Positions 9,223-16,858 of a DNA stretch of 37,957 bases are shown in pieces. Each line of letters opens with the position of its first letter. Positions within the stretch are counted from its first letter, which is position 1. The notes below the pieces were generated by a model, which was not told the origin of the DNA, did no database searches, and saw nothing but the letters and a program-made list of their open reading frames with translations. The DNA is from Bryobacterales bacterium. GTDB lineage: Bacteria > Acidobacteriota > Terriglobia > Bryobacterales > Bryobacteraceae. The stretch lies in NCBI GenBank assembly GCA_025350625.1, contig JANXXL010000313.1, positions 1 to 37,957 of the forward strand, read 5' to 3'. The position numbers and the translations under genes were made by a program.

Positions 9223-10295
9223 GAAGCGAGCGCCGCTTCGATCGCTTCGATCACCGCGAGATCGTCGACCCCAGTGACAATCTTGACTTCGCCGATCTTC
9301 ACCGGCAACACGAAGTGGACTTTTCCCTGCACAGTTTTCTTATCCGCGCTCAGCCGCCGAAACAAACTCGACGCTGTGATGCCCGCGAGCGTCGGGATCG
9401 GCCCATACGTCCCGATCACGTCTTGAATTTGCGACGCCTCAGTCCGCGGAAGTTGCACCACGCGCTCCGCCAGCGCCGTTGCCGCGCGCATGCCGAACGC
9501 CACGGCCTCGCCGTGTAGGAACCGCTGGTACTGCGTATCCGCTTCGAGCGCATGCCCCACCGTGTGGCCAAAGTTTAGAATGCGACGCAGATCGCCTTCG
9601 CGCTCGTCGGCCGTCACCACTTCAGCTTTGATGCGGACCGCGTCGGCGATGATGCGATCGACAGTCTGCGGCTCTTGTGCAAACACCCGGTCCGCACCTT
9701 CCGCCAGCACGCGAAATAGCCCGGCATCGCGAATCACACCGCACTTGATGATCTCGTAGAGGCCCGCGCGGTACTCGCGCTCCGGCAGCGTCTTCAGCAC
9801 ATCGGGATCGATCAGCACCACCAGAGGCTGATGGAAACTGCCCACCAGATTCTTGCCCGCGACCAGGTTCACGCCAGTCTTGCCGCCCACCGCCGCGTCC
9901 ACTTGCGCCAGCAGTGTCGTCGGAACCTGAATCACCGGAACGCCGCGCATGAACACCGCCGCCAGAAATCCGGCGACGTCCGTCACGATGCCGCCGCCGA
10001 AGGCCACTACCACGCTTGAGCGGTCTCCGCCCCCGGCCATCATCTGCTCGGCGAGCGCCTCCACTTCGGCCATTTTCTTACGCCGCTCGCCCCCCGGAAA
10101 AAACAGCACCTGATGCGGCCGCTCAGCCAGCGCCTGTTCCACCCGTGCTCCGTGAAACTTCCAAACGTCCGCGGTGGTGACTACGAAAACTTTGCCCGCG
10201 CGCGGCGGTAAAAACTCGGCGATGCGATCGAGCGAGCCTCGCTCCACGATGGCGTCATAGCCATGCTGCGGTGTTTCCACGCGAAAACCGGGCAT
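9219..10295 (-). CDS. aroB: 3-dehydroquinate synthase
   Basis: This is a 358-residue protein, the usual length for AroB. It converts DAHP to 3-dehydroquinate, the second step of the shikimate pathway, using NAD+ and a divalent metal. The NAD-binding glycine run is 'GGGIVTDVAGF' (about 100-110) and the substrate loop is 'PTTLLAQVDAAVGGKTGVN' (125-143). The metal ligands by family are E181 in 'LYEIIKCG', H244 in 'NFGHTVGHALE' and H261 in 'LHGEAVAFGM'. It is first of the unit aroB-ubiE-recQ on this strand. Its start codon lies only 14 bases from the start of the divergent exchanger gene, so its promoter must sit inside that gene or the start calls need revision. Confidence 0.96.
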   Translation of the reverse strand: MPGFRVETPQHGYDAIVERGSLDRIAEFLPPRAGKVFVVTTADVWKFHGARVEQALAERPHQVLFFPGGERRKKMAEVEALAEQMMAGGGDRSSVVVAFGGGIVTDVAGFLAAVFMRGVPVIQVPTTLLAQVDAAVGGKTGVNLVAGKNLVGSFHQPLVVLIDPDVLKTLPEREYRAGLYEIIKCGVIRDAGLFRVLAEGADRVFAQEPQTVDRIIADAVRIKAEVVTADEREGDLRRILNFGHTVGHALEADTQYQRFLHGEAVAFGMRAATALAERVVQLPRTEASQIQDVIGTYGPIPTLAGITASSLFRRLSADKKTVQGKVHFVLPVKIGEVKIVTGVDDLAVIEAIEAALAS

Positions 10296-10309
10296 ACGTT
10301 CGTTGTACC

Positions 10310-11518
10310 ATGGGCGTGTTGCCCCAGGCCGTCTATCCTTTATTCCTTTTTTTCCTTTTCATTGCGGCGCCTTTGAAGGAAACTACCGCCAGCACGGTTT
10401 TGTGGACCGCCCCCGCCATTCTCCTCTCCGCCCTCATGATCGCGTGGGCCGCGGAATCCGCGCAGTATTTCGTAGCGCAAGGGTTCGCACTGGCAATGCT
10501 CGCGTGGATGCAAACTCTGCCCGAGTTTGCTGTCGAAGCGGTACTCGCCTGGCATCAGCAGACCCACTTATTACTGGCCAACCTCACCGGCGCACTGCGC
10601 CTGCTCACCGGCCTGGGCTGGCCTGCGATTTACTTCACTGCAGCTTTATTTCATCGCCGGACGACGCGGCAGCCGCTCCGCTGCATCGTGCTCGAAGAGC
10701 ATCACTCCGTTGAAGTTGTGGCGCTGATGGTTCCGCTTCTTTACATCCCTGTCATCGCTATTAAAGGTTCGCTCACGGTTTACGATGGCGCGGTTCTGAT
10801 CTTGATCTACGCCGCCTACTTGTGGATTCTCGCAAAGCTTCCCTCCGAAGACCACGAAACCATCGAGGACCTGGAACTGATCCCGCGCACCATCGTCAAA
10901 GCTCGCCGAGGGCGCCGTATTTTTGCGATCGGGGCGCTGTTCATCGCGGGCGGTGCACTTATCTATTTCAGCGCCGAACCCTTTCTAGCCAGCCTGCTGG
11001 CGCTGGCCACCCTCGCCGGAGTGCCGGATTTCATCTTCGTTCAATGGATTGCGCCGCTGGTCAGCGAATTCCCGGAAATGCTATCGACGCTCTACTGGGC
11101 CCGCCGCTCCGATCGCGCGCCCATGGCCCTGATGAACATGGTCTCGAGCAACATCAATCAGTGGACCCTGCTCACCGCCATGCTGCCGATCGTGTACTCG
11201 CTCAGCGTGGGCGCCGTCACACCGATTACTTTCGACGCCAAACAGCAGATGGAACTCTGGCTGACCTTAGGGCAAGCTGCCGTCGCCCTGGCGTTCCTGA
11301 TCAATATGGAATTGGCCTGGTGGGAAGCGGCCGCGCTCGCCGTCCTGTTCGCGATTCCATTCTTCGATTCCGCCGCGGAGCCCGTGATCACCTGGATCTA
11401 TTTCGGCTGGGCTGCGCTCGAAGTAGTGCGCATGTTTGCACGGCGTCGCATGCCCCAAGCCTTCCCGCTCTTTCGGAAGGTGTGGAGAGATCATATCCAG
11501 CTCACCGCCCGCGCTTGA
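10310..11518 (+). CDS. Sodium/calcium exchanger-family membrane protein
   Basis: This is a 402-residue, highly hydrophobic protein with about ten membrane segments in two related halves. Each half carries an alpha-repeat-like motif. In the first, 'MQTLPEFAVEAVLAW' is followed by 'LLLANLTGALRLL'; in the second, 'LVSEFPEMLSTLYWA' is followed by 'MNMVSSNINQWTLL'. The P-E pairs and the later N residues sit where the cation/Ca2+ exchangers carry their ion-binding Glu and Asn. The usual G-[ST]-x-P-E and G-[ST]-N-x-x-N patterns are altered (T-L-P-E and S-S-N-I-N). The halves are joined by a charged loop at about residues 175-205. It probably exchanges Na+ or H+ for a divalent cation; the ion is unknown. 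I chose the ATG at 10310. The GTG at 10271 would overlap aroB. The stop overlaps the convergent GNAT gene by 17 bases. Confidence 0.72.
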   Translation: MGVLPQAVYPLFLFFLFIAAPLKETTASTVLWTAPAILLSALMIAWAAESAQYFVAQGFALAMLAWMQTLPEFAVEAVLAWHQQTHLLLANLTGALRLLTGLGWPAIYFTAALFHRRTTRQPLRCIVLEEHHSVEVVALMVPLLYIPVIAIKGSLTVYDGAVLILIYAAYLWILAKLPSEDHETIEDLELIPRTIVKARRGRRIFAIGALFIAGGALIYFSAEPFLASLLALATLAGVPDFIFVQWIAPLVSEFPEMLSTLYWARRSDRAPMALMNMVSSNINQWTLLTAMLPIVYSLSVGAVTPITFDAKQQMELWLTLGQAAVALAFLINMELAWWEAAALAVLFAIPFFDSAAEPVITWIYFGWAALEVVRMFARRRMPQAFPLFRKVWRDHIQLTARA

Positions 11519-12095
11519 GCTTCGCCTCCAGCTCCGCCTTCACCTGGGGCCACTCTCTATCCAGAATGCTGAAATAAACCGAATCGCGTGCGCGGCCGGT
11601 CCAGGTAATTGTATGCTGCCGCAGGGTGCCCTCCTCTTTCGCGCCGACCCTCAATATCGCTCTCTGCGACTGCTCGTTGAGTGCATCCGTCTTGAATTCC
11701 ACCCGCACGCATCCGAGTTTTTCGAAAGCGTGCCGCAGCATCAGGTATTTGGCTTCCGTATTGATCGCCGTGCGCTGCCAGGGCTTCGCGATCCAGGTGC
11801 CGCCAATCTCCACGCGCCGGTGCGCAGGTTCGATATTCATGAAGCGGGTGGATCCGACCGTCCGTTGCGACGCGCGCTCGATAGTCACGAAGGGCAGCAT
11901 GCTGCCGGAAGCCTGCGCCTCCAGCATCGCTTCGATACTCGATTTCAGCTCTTCGGCCGTCCGTATCGCGGTAGAGTTCACACGCCACAGATCCGCATCG
12001 AAAGCGACCTCGCTCAGCCCGGCGAAATGCGATTGGGCTAGCGGTTCCAGGCGCACGTGCGCTCCCTCTAAGACAACAGGTTCAATTTCCATCAT
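11502..12095 (-). CDS. GNAT-family N-acetyltransferase, RimJ/RimL-like
   Basis: This is a 197-residue protein. It reads as the Acetyltransf_3 type: an N-terminal 'LEGAHVRLEPLAQSHF', a central strand 'VGSTRFMNIEPAHRRVEIG', then 'TWIAKPWQRTAINTEAKYLMLRHAFE' with the helix after the acetyl-CoA pyrophosphate site. The C-terminal part has 'VEFKTDALNEQSQRAILRVGA' and 'SVYFSILDREWP'. These are family hallmarks of proteins acting on N-termini or small amines with acetyl-CoA. The substrate cannot be told from sequence. Two ATGs in tandem (12095 and 12092) are equally good starts. It stands alone on this strand, 215 bases from the DUF1501 gene. Confidence 0.85.
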   Translation of the reverse strand: MMEIEPVVLEGAHVRLEPLAQSHFAGLSEVAFDADLWRVNSTAIRTAEELKSSIEAMLEAQASGSMLPFVTIERASQRTVGSTRFMNIEPAHRRVEIGGTWIAKPWQRTAINTEAKYLMLRHAFEKLGCVRVEFKTDALNEQSQRAILRVGAKEEGTLRQHTITWTGRARDSVYFSILDREWPQVKAELEAKLKRGR

Positions 12096-12310
12096 CTAAG
12101 AATACCGGGTAGTTACCGATTATTTAGCAAGTTGAATGGATCGCGCTTCCCCAGGGCCGACGGTAATCAATCAGCGCTCCGCGTGCGGTGCTAACCGTAT
12201 CAGATCCGCCCCAACCGCCGTCCCGATGCCGTAGACGGATCTTCGCAAAATAGAATTCGCATTGTCTTCCACTTGTCGATTATGACTTAGGCAAGCGGAA
12301 TGACCGACTG

Positions 12311-13669
12311 CTATCCCAAGAAACCCAGGTCGGCGGTTGGGAAATTCGCCAGATTCGGGAAGACCTGTGACATCGCGGCGGGGCTGACGCCGAACCATTT
12401 CGCCATGGTCGCGCCGTACTGATCGATGGAGCTGGTGGGAATGAGAACGCCGCGGTTGTTCGCGTCGTCGGGCCCGCCCAGTGCGAGGGTGGGGAACGTG
12501 CCGTACACGTCGCCGCCCTTGACTGCGCCGCCCAGCACCAGGTGATGACTGCCCCAGCCATGATCCGATCCCGTGCCGCTCGGCTGTAAGGTCCGGCCGA
12601 AATCGCTTTCCGTGAATGAGGTCACCTGATTAGGAATGCCCATCTCGATGGTGGCGTTATAGAGAGCCATCAGCGCATCGCTTACCTGGCGGAGAAGATC
12701 CCACTGGCCCCAGCTCTCGCCCGAATGGGTGTCGAATCCGCCGAGCGAGCAAAAGAAAACTTGCCGGCTCATGCCGGTTGAAGCACGCAGGCGGATGATC
12801 TGCGCCACCTGCTGCAACTGGTTTCCGATTTCGGTTTGCGGAAATACTGTCGAGAGTGGCGTGCCGGCATTCAAACTCTTCAGCATCCCGTTCAGCGTAA
12901 TCGCATCCTGATGGACTCGATTCGCGGATTGCACCAAGGCTAGGCCGGTATCGAAAGTGAGGATTTCCTGCAACGCCTGTACCTTGGCCGCGGCTGCCGA
13001 TGCGGGCCATGCCGTCATGCCGTTGAGGGTCAGGTCAAAGCCCGGAATCAGGCTCGCTGACTGCACGATGTTGCCCGTGCAAAACAGCGCGGAACCGGCC
13101 ATCGAGATCGAAGGAGGGAAACTCGAGGACGCGTTCAGGGATTGCACGGCATCGGCGATGCGGCCCGCCCAGCCGGTGCCTCCCGATCCGTTGGGGTTTC
13201 CTGCCTGCATCGCGATCACCTGATCGGCATGCGAAAAGAGGTTGGTGGGCACGGGCACGGCGCCGCCCAGATATTGAGTACGGGTGGTGGGCTGCACCAG
13301 CATGCCTACGTTCGCCACTGCGGCCAGCTTTTGCTGAGCCCACATCGGGAAAATAGAAGCCAGACCGTCGGTGAGCGCGTAGGGCGTGCCATTGACCGCT
13401 GAAATCGGGAGGAGCTTCGCGTTGCCATCGGGCAAGGCCAGCGACCCGCGAATGGATTTATAAGCGTTGAACCCCGCCGCGGACTGCGGGATCAGCATAT
13501 TGTGACTGTCGTTGCCGCCAAATAGGAAAACGCACACCAGGGCTTTATAATCCGGCGCACTTTGCGCCAGGGCGTTCATCAGGCCAAACCGGCTGAAGCC
13601 AGCGACGGTGGCGAGGGTGCCGGCGGAGCGCAGGAAGTTCCTTCTCGAAGGGCTCTGTTTATCAGTCAT
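12311..13669 (-). CDS. DUF1501-domain protein, Tat-exported
   Basis: This is a 452-residue protein. The N-terminus has a twin-arginine signal with 'SRRNFLR' at residues 8-14 and a hydrophobic stretch ending in 'ALAQSAP'. The mature part begins 'LVCVFLFGGNDSHNMLIP', the hallmark of DUF1501, and continues with 'FSHADQVIAMQAG' and 'GGFDTHSGE'. The 'TSFTESDFGRTLQPSGTGSDHGWGSHHLVLGGAVKG' region is split across about residues 355-390; it resembles the metal-site region of alkaline-phosphatase-like sulfatases. Export in folded form is implied by the Tat motif. The gene follows the DUF1800 gene by 16 bases with a good ribosome site (GAGGAGAA, 7 bases before ATG). The family is known to occur with DUF1800 in planctomycetes, acidobacteria and others; the function is not established. 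Confidence 0.92.
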   Translation of the reverse strand: MTDKQSPSRRNFLRSAGTLATVAGFSRFGLMNALAQSAPDYKALVCVFLFGGNDSHNMLIPQSAAGFNAYKSIRGSLALPDGNAKLLPISAVNGTPYALTDGLASIFPMWAQQKLAAVANVGMLVQPTTRTQYLGGAVPVPTNLFSHADQVIAMQAGNPNGSGGTGWAGRIADAVQSLNASSSFPPSISMAGSALFCTGNIVQSASLIPGFDLTLNGMTAWPASAAAAKVQALQEILTFDTGLALVQSANRVHQDAITLNGMLKSLNAGTPLSTVFPQTEIGNQLQQVAQIIRLRASTGMSRQVFFCSLGGFDTHSGESWGQWDLLRQVSDALMALYNATIEMGIPNQVTSFTESDFGRTLQPSGTGSDHGWGSHHLVLGGAVKGGDVYGTFPTLALGGPDDANNRGVLIPTSSIDQYGATMAKWFGVSPAAMSQVFPNLANFPTADLGFLG

Positions 13670-13685
13670 GTGGGTTCTCCTCGAC

Positions 13686-16277
13686 TCAGTACTGGACCGC
13701 GTAGAAACCGGACAGGGCCGTCAAATAGAGCGCGGCCTGCACACGGCTGTTGTTATCGGACTGGGCCGCGATCGCATTTGCCAGGCTCTGGCGCATCGGC
13801 TGCGGCATGCGTCCGTAGAGCAAGGCTTGATCGACGGCGTCGATCAGTTGCTGTGTATTGCCGGCCACGGCAAGGAACGGCGAAAGGTCACGGGTCATAT
13901 CGGTAGCGGGATTCGAGATCGCCTCCCACAGAAAATTCCCGCGCAGGATGGATTCGGTGGGTGTGTAAATCTGGAACTCCGGACCGGTATAGGGAGTGTG
14001 CGGAATACGATAGAGCGGCGAATAGAAGCTGAACACCGACGGAGGAGTCAGCGGCTGTTCCGCCATCTGTCCGAACAAATAGCCCAAACCATTGGTGGGA
14101 GAAATGTTGCCGTTCAGCGCGCGAACGAAGGAAACCATGTGGTAGATGGGATCCTTCAGACGACCCGCGGTGGGAGGCGCCACGTCATTCCGCGCTTCCG
14201 CATCGGTAAGAATCGCCGTGACGACAGCGGTGAGATCGCCGCGCACACCCGCGCCATTATTATTGAAAATCGCCGCAACGCGCTGGATGTAAGCGGGCGA
14301 CGGGTTGCTCATCACCATATTGCGAATCAGTCGCGTGGCGATGAATGGTCCGACGTTGGGGTGGTTGACGAGGCAATCGAGGAAACCATTCATATCCTGC
14401 GTAGTGGTCTGCCCCGCCGCGAGTGTGCATCCGAGAAACGTCTTCTGGGTGGTATCGTGGTTCGCTTCGAGCGGCACCATCGGCCCGCTGAAATCTTCCC
14501 AGGCATTATTGGGATATACCCATCCGGTAAGCGCCAGCGCGACCTGCTGGATGGTGGCTTGATTGTAAGTCGGTATCGGATGCCCCTGCCCATCCAACTG
14601 CTGGGATCCATCCGGGTTCAGCATGTAGAGGCCGATGCTGAATAGCTGCATGACTTCGCGCGCGTAGTTTTCGTTCGCGCCGCCTCCGGCGCCGGGCTTG
14701 GTGCTCTTGGCTAAATCCAGATACTTGCCCATCTGCGAGCTGACGGAAATATCGCCAAGCAATGTCCGGTAGTTGCCGAACGCATCCTTGCTCAGAATTT
14801 GCAGGTACGGGACCACTTCGTTGGGATAAATGTTCTTGTTCATCGAGATCACGATGATCTGGCTCAAGGCGTTTGCCACTCGCTGGCGAAGCTGGTCGGG
14901 AGCCTGCGAGAGACGGCTCAGATATTGCGACTGCAGAACACCGGAATTCATCGATCCGGGATCGGGGACCGCGGTTTCGGGCATGTTGAACTGCTCGGTC
15001 AGCCAGGCGTTGATTCCGATCTGCTGCAAGTGCGCCAAATCCGACGGCGTAGGGCCGAAAGTGGCTTGCTGCAGGAAACGTGCGGCACTCAAGTTGGGCG
15101 TGCCCAGACCCGTCCCGGGATTCGGCGGCCCGACGATGCTTGCGGTCACCGATGCGCTCGATCCTGGACTCGCCACGCTGGTTGCTTTAATGGTGACGCT
15201 AGCGGGGTTGGGTGCGACTGCGGGCGCGCTGTAGAGGCCCGTTGCGGAGATGATACCCACGGCCGCGCTGCCGCCCGCGATTCCGTTGACGCTCCAGGTA
15301 ACGCTGGTATTCGCCGCGTTAGTCACGGTGGCCGTGAAAAGTTGCGTCGCCGACGGGGCGACCGTTACATTGGCAGGCGCTACGCTCACCGTCACCGGCG
15401 GAGGAGGCGTCGGCTGCACCGTTACGGTAGCGAGGCCGACTGCGGCCGCGTTGGCCGCGCTGGTGGCTTGCACCGTGACATTCGCGGGGCTCGGTATTGC
15501 GGCAGGTGCGGTATACAAACCGCCCGCTGAGATCGTGCCCACCGTCGAGTTCCCGCCGGTAACGCCATTCACGGCCCAGGTGACAGCGGTATTTGCTGAA
15601 CCTGAAACTGCTGCGCTGAATTGCTTGGTAGTTGTAACGGGCACACCCACACTCGACGGCGCGACGCTTACGGTTACCGGAGGCGCGGCCGTTACTTTCA
15701 GGTTGACAATCCCGCTGGTAGTTCCACCCAGGCCGCTATTGACAACGGTTACGGGCACCCCTAATCCCACTTGGGTCGACGTTGCCGTGCCCGATGCTTT
15801 CAGTCCGGTCGAGGAAATCAGTGTGGTCGCGAGCGCCGTGCCTCCGAAATTCACCACCGAATTGGCTGCGAAATTCGATCCGTTCAGCGAAATTGTAAAG
15901 GGGCCGACCGGCACCGAGTTCGGCGAAGTGCTCCACAACTGCACCGGGGGTTGGGTGATGGTGATAGTAACTGCGCCGAACTTCGTGCTATCCGCGGTGC
16001 TGGTCGCTTGCACGCTCACCGCATTGGCGGCGGGCACAACGGGGGGCGCTTGATAAAGGCCGCTGGCGGAAACAGTTCCGTAGGTGGAATTTCCACCGGC
16101 GACGCCATTCACAGACCAATTGACGGTGGTCACCACCAATGGCACATACGCCGTCAGTTGCCGGGTGGTTCCTACGGCCACGCTGCCGCTGCTATAAACC
16201 GTGATTTGCCCGAACGCCGCCGACGCGATCAGCAAGGTGATTGCAAGAATCCGGGCGGTCTTATGCGGCTTGAGCAT
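13686..16277 (-). CDS. DUF1800-domain secreted protein with Ig-like/TIG repeats
   Basis: This is an 863-residue protein with a signal peptide (about 1-23, cleavage after 'AAFGQ'). Four beta-sandwich repeats follow: Ig-like 1 (about 25-107), an IPT/TIG-like unit (110-196, 'SPNSVPVGPFTISLNGSNF'), Ig-like 2 (200-288) and Ig-like 3 (295-382). Units 1, 2 and 3 share 'TWxVNGxxGG...GxISAxGLYxAP'. A Pro-rich hinge leads to the DUF1800 domain (about 397-863), starting 'AARFLQQATFGPTPSDL' and holding 'ENYAREVMQLFSIG'. The last segment reads 'PPSVFSFYSP'. It is probably exported through Sec and held at or outside the cell surface, with the repeats acting as spacer or adhesive stalk. It is upstream of, and probably co-transcribed with, the DUF1501 gene. 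An SD (GGAGG) sits 10 bases before ATG. Confidence 0.92.
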   Translation of the reverse strand: MLKPHKTARILAITLLIASAAFGQITVYSSGSVAVGTTRQLTAYVPLVVTTVNWSVNGVAGGNSTYGTVSASGLYQAPPVVPAANAVSVQATSTADSTKFGAVTITITQPPVQLWSTSPNSVPVGPFTISLNGSNFAANSVVNFGGTALATTLISSTGLKASGTATSTQVGLGVPVTVVNSGLGGTTSGIVNLKVTAAPPVTVSVAPSSVGVPVTTTKQFSAAVSGSANTAVTWAVNGVTGGNSTVGTISAGGLYTAPAAIPSPANVTVQATSAANAAAVGLATVTVQPTPPPPVTVSVAPANVTVAPSATQLFTATVTNAANTSVTWSVNGIAGGSAAVGIISATGLYSAPAVAPNPASVTIKATSVASPGSSASVTASIVGPPNPGTGLGTPNLSAARFLQQATFGPTPSDLAHLQQIGINAWLTEQFNMPETAVPDPGSMNSGVLQSQYLSRLSQAPDQLRQRVANALSQIIVISMNKNIYPNEVVPYLQILSKDAFGNYRTLLGDISVSSQMGKYLDLAKSTKPGAGGGANENYAREVMQLFSIGLYMLNPDGSQQLDGQGHPIPTYNQATIQQVALALTGWVYPNNAWEDFSGPMVPLEANHDTTQKTFLGCTLAAGQTTTQDMNGFLDCLVNHPNVGPFIATRLIRNMVMSNPSPAYIQRVAAIFNNNGAGVRGDLTAVVTAILTDAEARNDVAPPTAGRLKDPIYHMVSFVRALNGNISPTNGLGYLFGQMAEQPLTPPSVFSFYSPLYRIPHTPYTGPEFQIYTPTESILRGNFLWEAISNPATDMTRDLSPFLAVAGNTQQLIDAVDQALLYGRMPQPMRQSLANAIAAQSDNNSRVQAALYLTALSGFYAVQY
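15132..16205 (-). repeat. Region encoding three related Ig-like repeats and one TIG-like unit
   Basis: Within the DUF1800 gene, three units of about 85 codons share the core 'W.VNG..GG....G.ISA.GLY.AP'. They lie at about 15957-16205, 15416-15680 and 15132-15395, with a non-homologous TIG-like unit between the first and second. Units 2 and 3 are nearest each other in sequence, which suggests a recent duplication. They are protein-level repeats; the DNA has diverged. Confidence 0.75.
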
Positions 16278-16361
16278 GGTGGCGAATCCTCCGATGGCGA
16301 TACCAGAAATTAAAAGGGTGAAACCACTGTACGACGAGGCCAGCCGGCTTTCTATGGAATA

Positions 16362-16426
16362 AGGCTTAAATTACGCGCATTTGGTGTTAAAACATCACGC
16401 CAAGGGAGGGGGTCCGACTTAAGCCT
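16362..16426. promoter_or_regulatory. Inverted repeat in the divergent promoter region between the DUF1800 and ComEA-like genes
   Basis: AGGCTTAA at 16362-16369 and TTAAGCCT at 16419-16426 are a perfect 8-base inverted pair with 49 bases between them. They lie in the 202-base gap between two divergent starts. The right arm lies about 20 bases upstream of a TATATA box at 16445-16450, near a -35 position. It may be an operator pair serving both genes; chance occurrence is not excluded. Confidence 0.35.
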
Positions 16427-16444
16427 GGCGTAGGTGGAACTACC

Positions 16445-16450
16445 TATATA
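16445..16450 (+). promoter_or_regulatory. Candidate -10 box for the ComEA-like gene
   Basis: TATATA lies 29 bases upstream of the ATG at 16480. If used, transcription would begin near 16457, after the earlier ATG at 16450. That supports 16480, where the signal peptide begins, as the real start. No good -35 is seen at 17 bases; TTAAGC (16419-16424) is 20 bases away. Confidence 0.3.
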
Positions 16451-16479
16451 TGCATCGCCGCATGCACTACACTGTTGAA

Positions 16480-16824
16480 ATGCGCATATCTCACCGCCTG
16501 CTTTCGTTTTTTGCTTGCCTGATCGCCATGTTTCTGGCTAGCCCCGTTGACGCCCAGACCAAGAAAGACGCACCCGCCAAGACCGCGGCGAAATCCACGG
16601 CAGCTCCTGCCAAGGCCGGCGCTTTGGTGGATTTGAACAGCGCGACCATGGATCAGCTCAAAGCCCTGCCCGGAATTGGCGATGCTTATTCGAAAAAGAT
16701 CATTGATGGCCGGCCGTACTCGGGCAAGGACGACCTGGTGTCAAAAAACATCGTCCCCCAGGCGACTTACGACAAGATCAAGGATATGGTAATCGCCAAA
16801 CAGCCGCGCGCCAAGAAGAAGTAA
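16480..16824 (+). CDS. Secreted ComEA-like helix-hairpin-helix protein
   Basis: This is a 114-residue protein from the ATG at 16480; an ATG at 16450 would add ten polar residues before the signal peptide. Residues 1-26 are a signal peptide ending 'SPVDAQ'. A Lys/Ala-rich linker (28-47) follows, then a ComEA-type HhH unit '[26 protein letters not shown]' (split at about 50-75) and a second half-hairpin ending in a Lys-rich tail 'AKKK'. ComEA proteins bind double-stranded DNA during uptake in competent bacteria. Many short secreted HhH proteins in non-competent bacteria have unknown roles, so DNA binding is likely but uptake is only a possibility. The gene lies 34 bases ahead of the phosphohexomutase gene. 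Confidence 0.8.
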   Translation: MRISHRLLSFFACLIAMFLASPVDAQTKKDAPAKTAAKSTAAPAKAGALVDLNSATMDQLKALPGIGDAYSKKIIDGRPYSGKDDLVSKNIVPQATYDKIKDMVIAKQPRAKKK

Positions 16825-16834
16825 CGCGAGCTAG

Positions 16835-16849
16835 GGTGGCTTTGCTACC
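16835..16849 (+). other. Small stem-loop between the ComEA-like gene and the phosphohexomutase gene
   Basis: The bases GGTGGC and GCTACC pair across a TTT loop to form six pairs, one of them G-U. It ends about ten bases before the ATG at 16859, next to AAGG (16854-16857). There is no U-run, so it is not a standard terminator. It might affect initiation of the downstream gene. The evidence is weak. Confidence 0.25.
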
Positions 16850-16858
16850 GTCAAGGTA

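Noticed and set aside
12096-12310. 215-base gap between the GNAT and DUF1501 genes examined for an RNA gene or terminator
   Set aside because: I saw no tRNA-like fold, no hairpin followed by a T-run and no small gene with a ribosome site; it probably holds only the GNAT promoter.
13608-14645. A 345-codon plus-strand frame across the DUF1501/DUF1800 junction
   Set aside because: It spans the ends of two well-supported minus-strand genes and shows only Arg-rich shadow composition.
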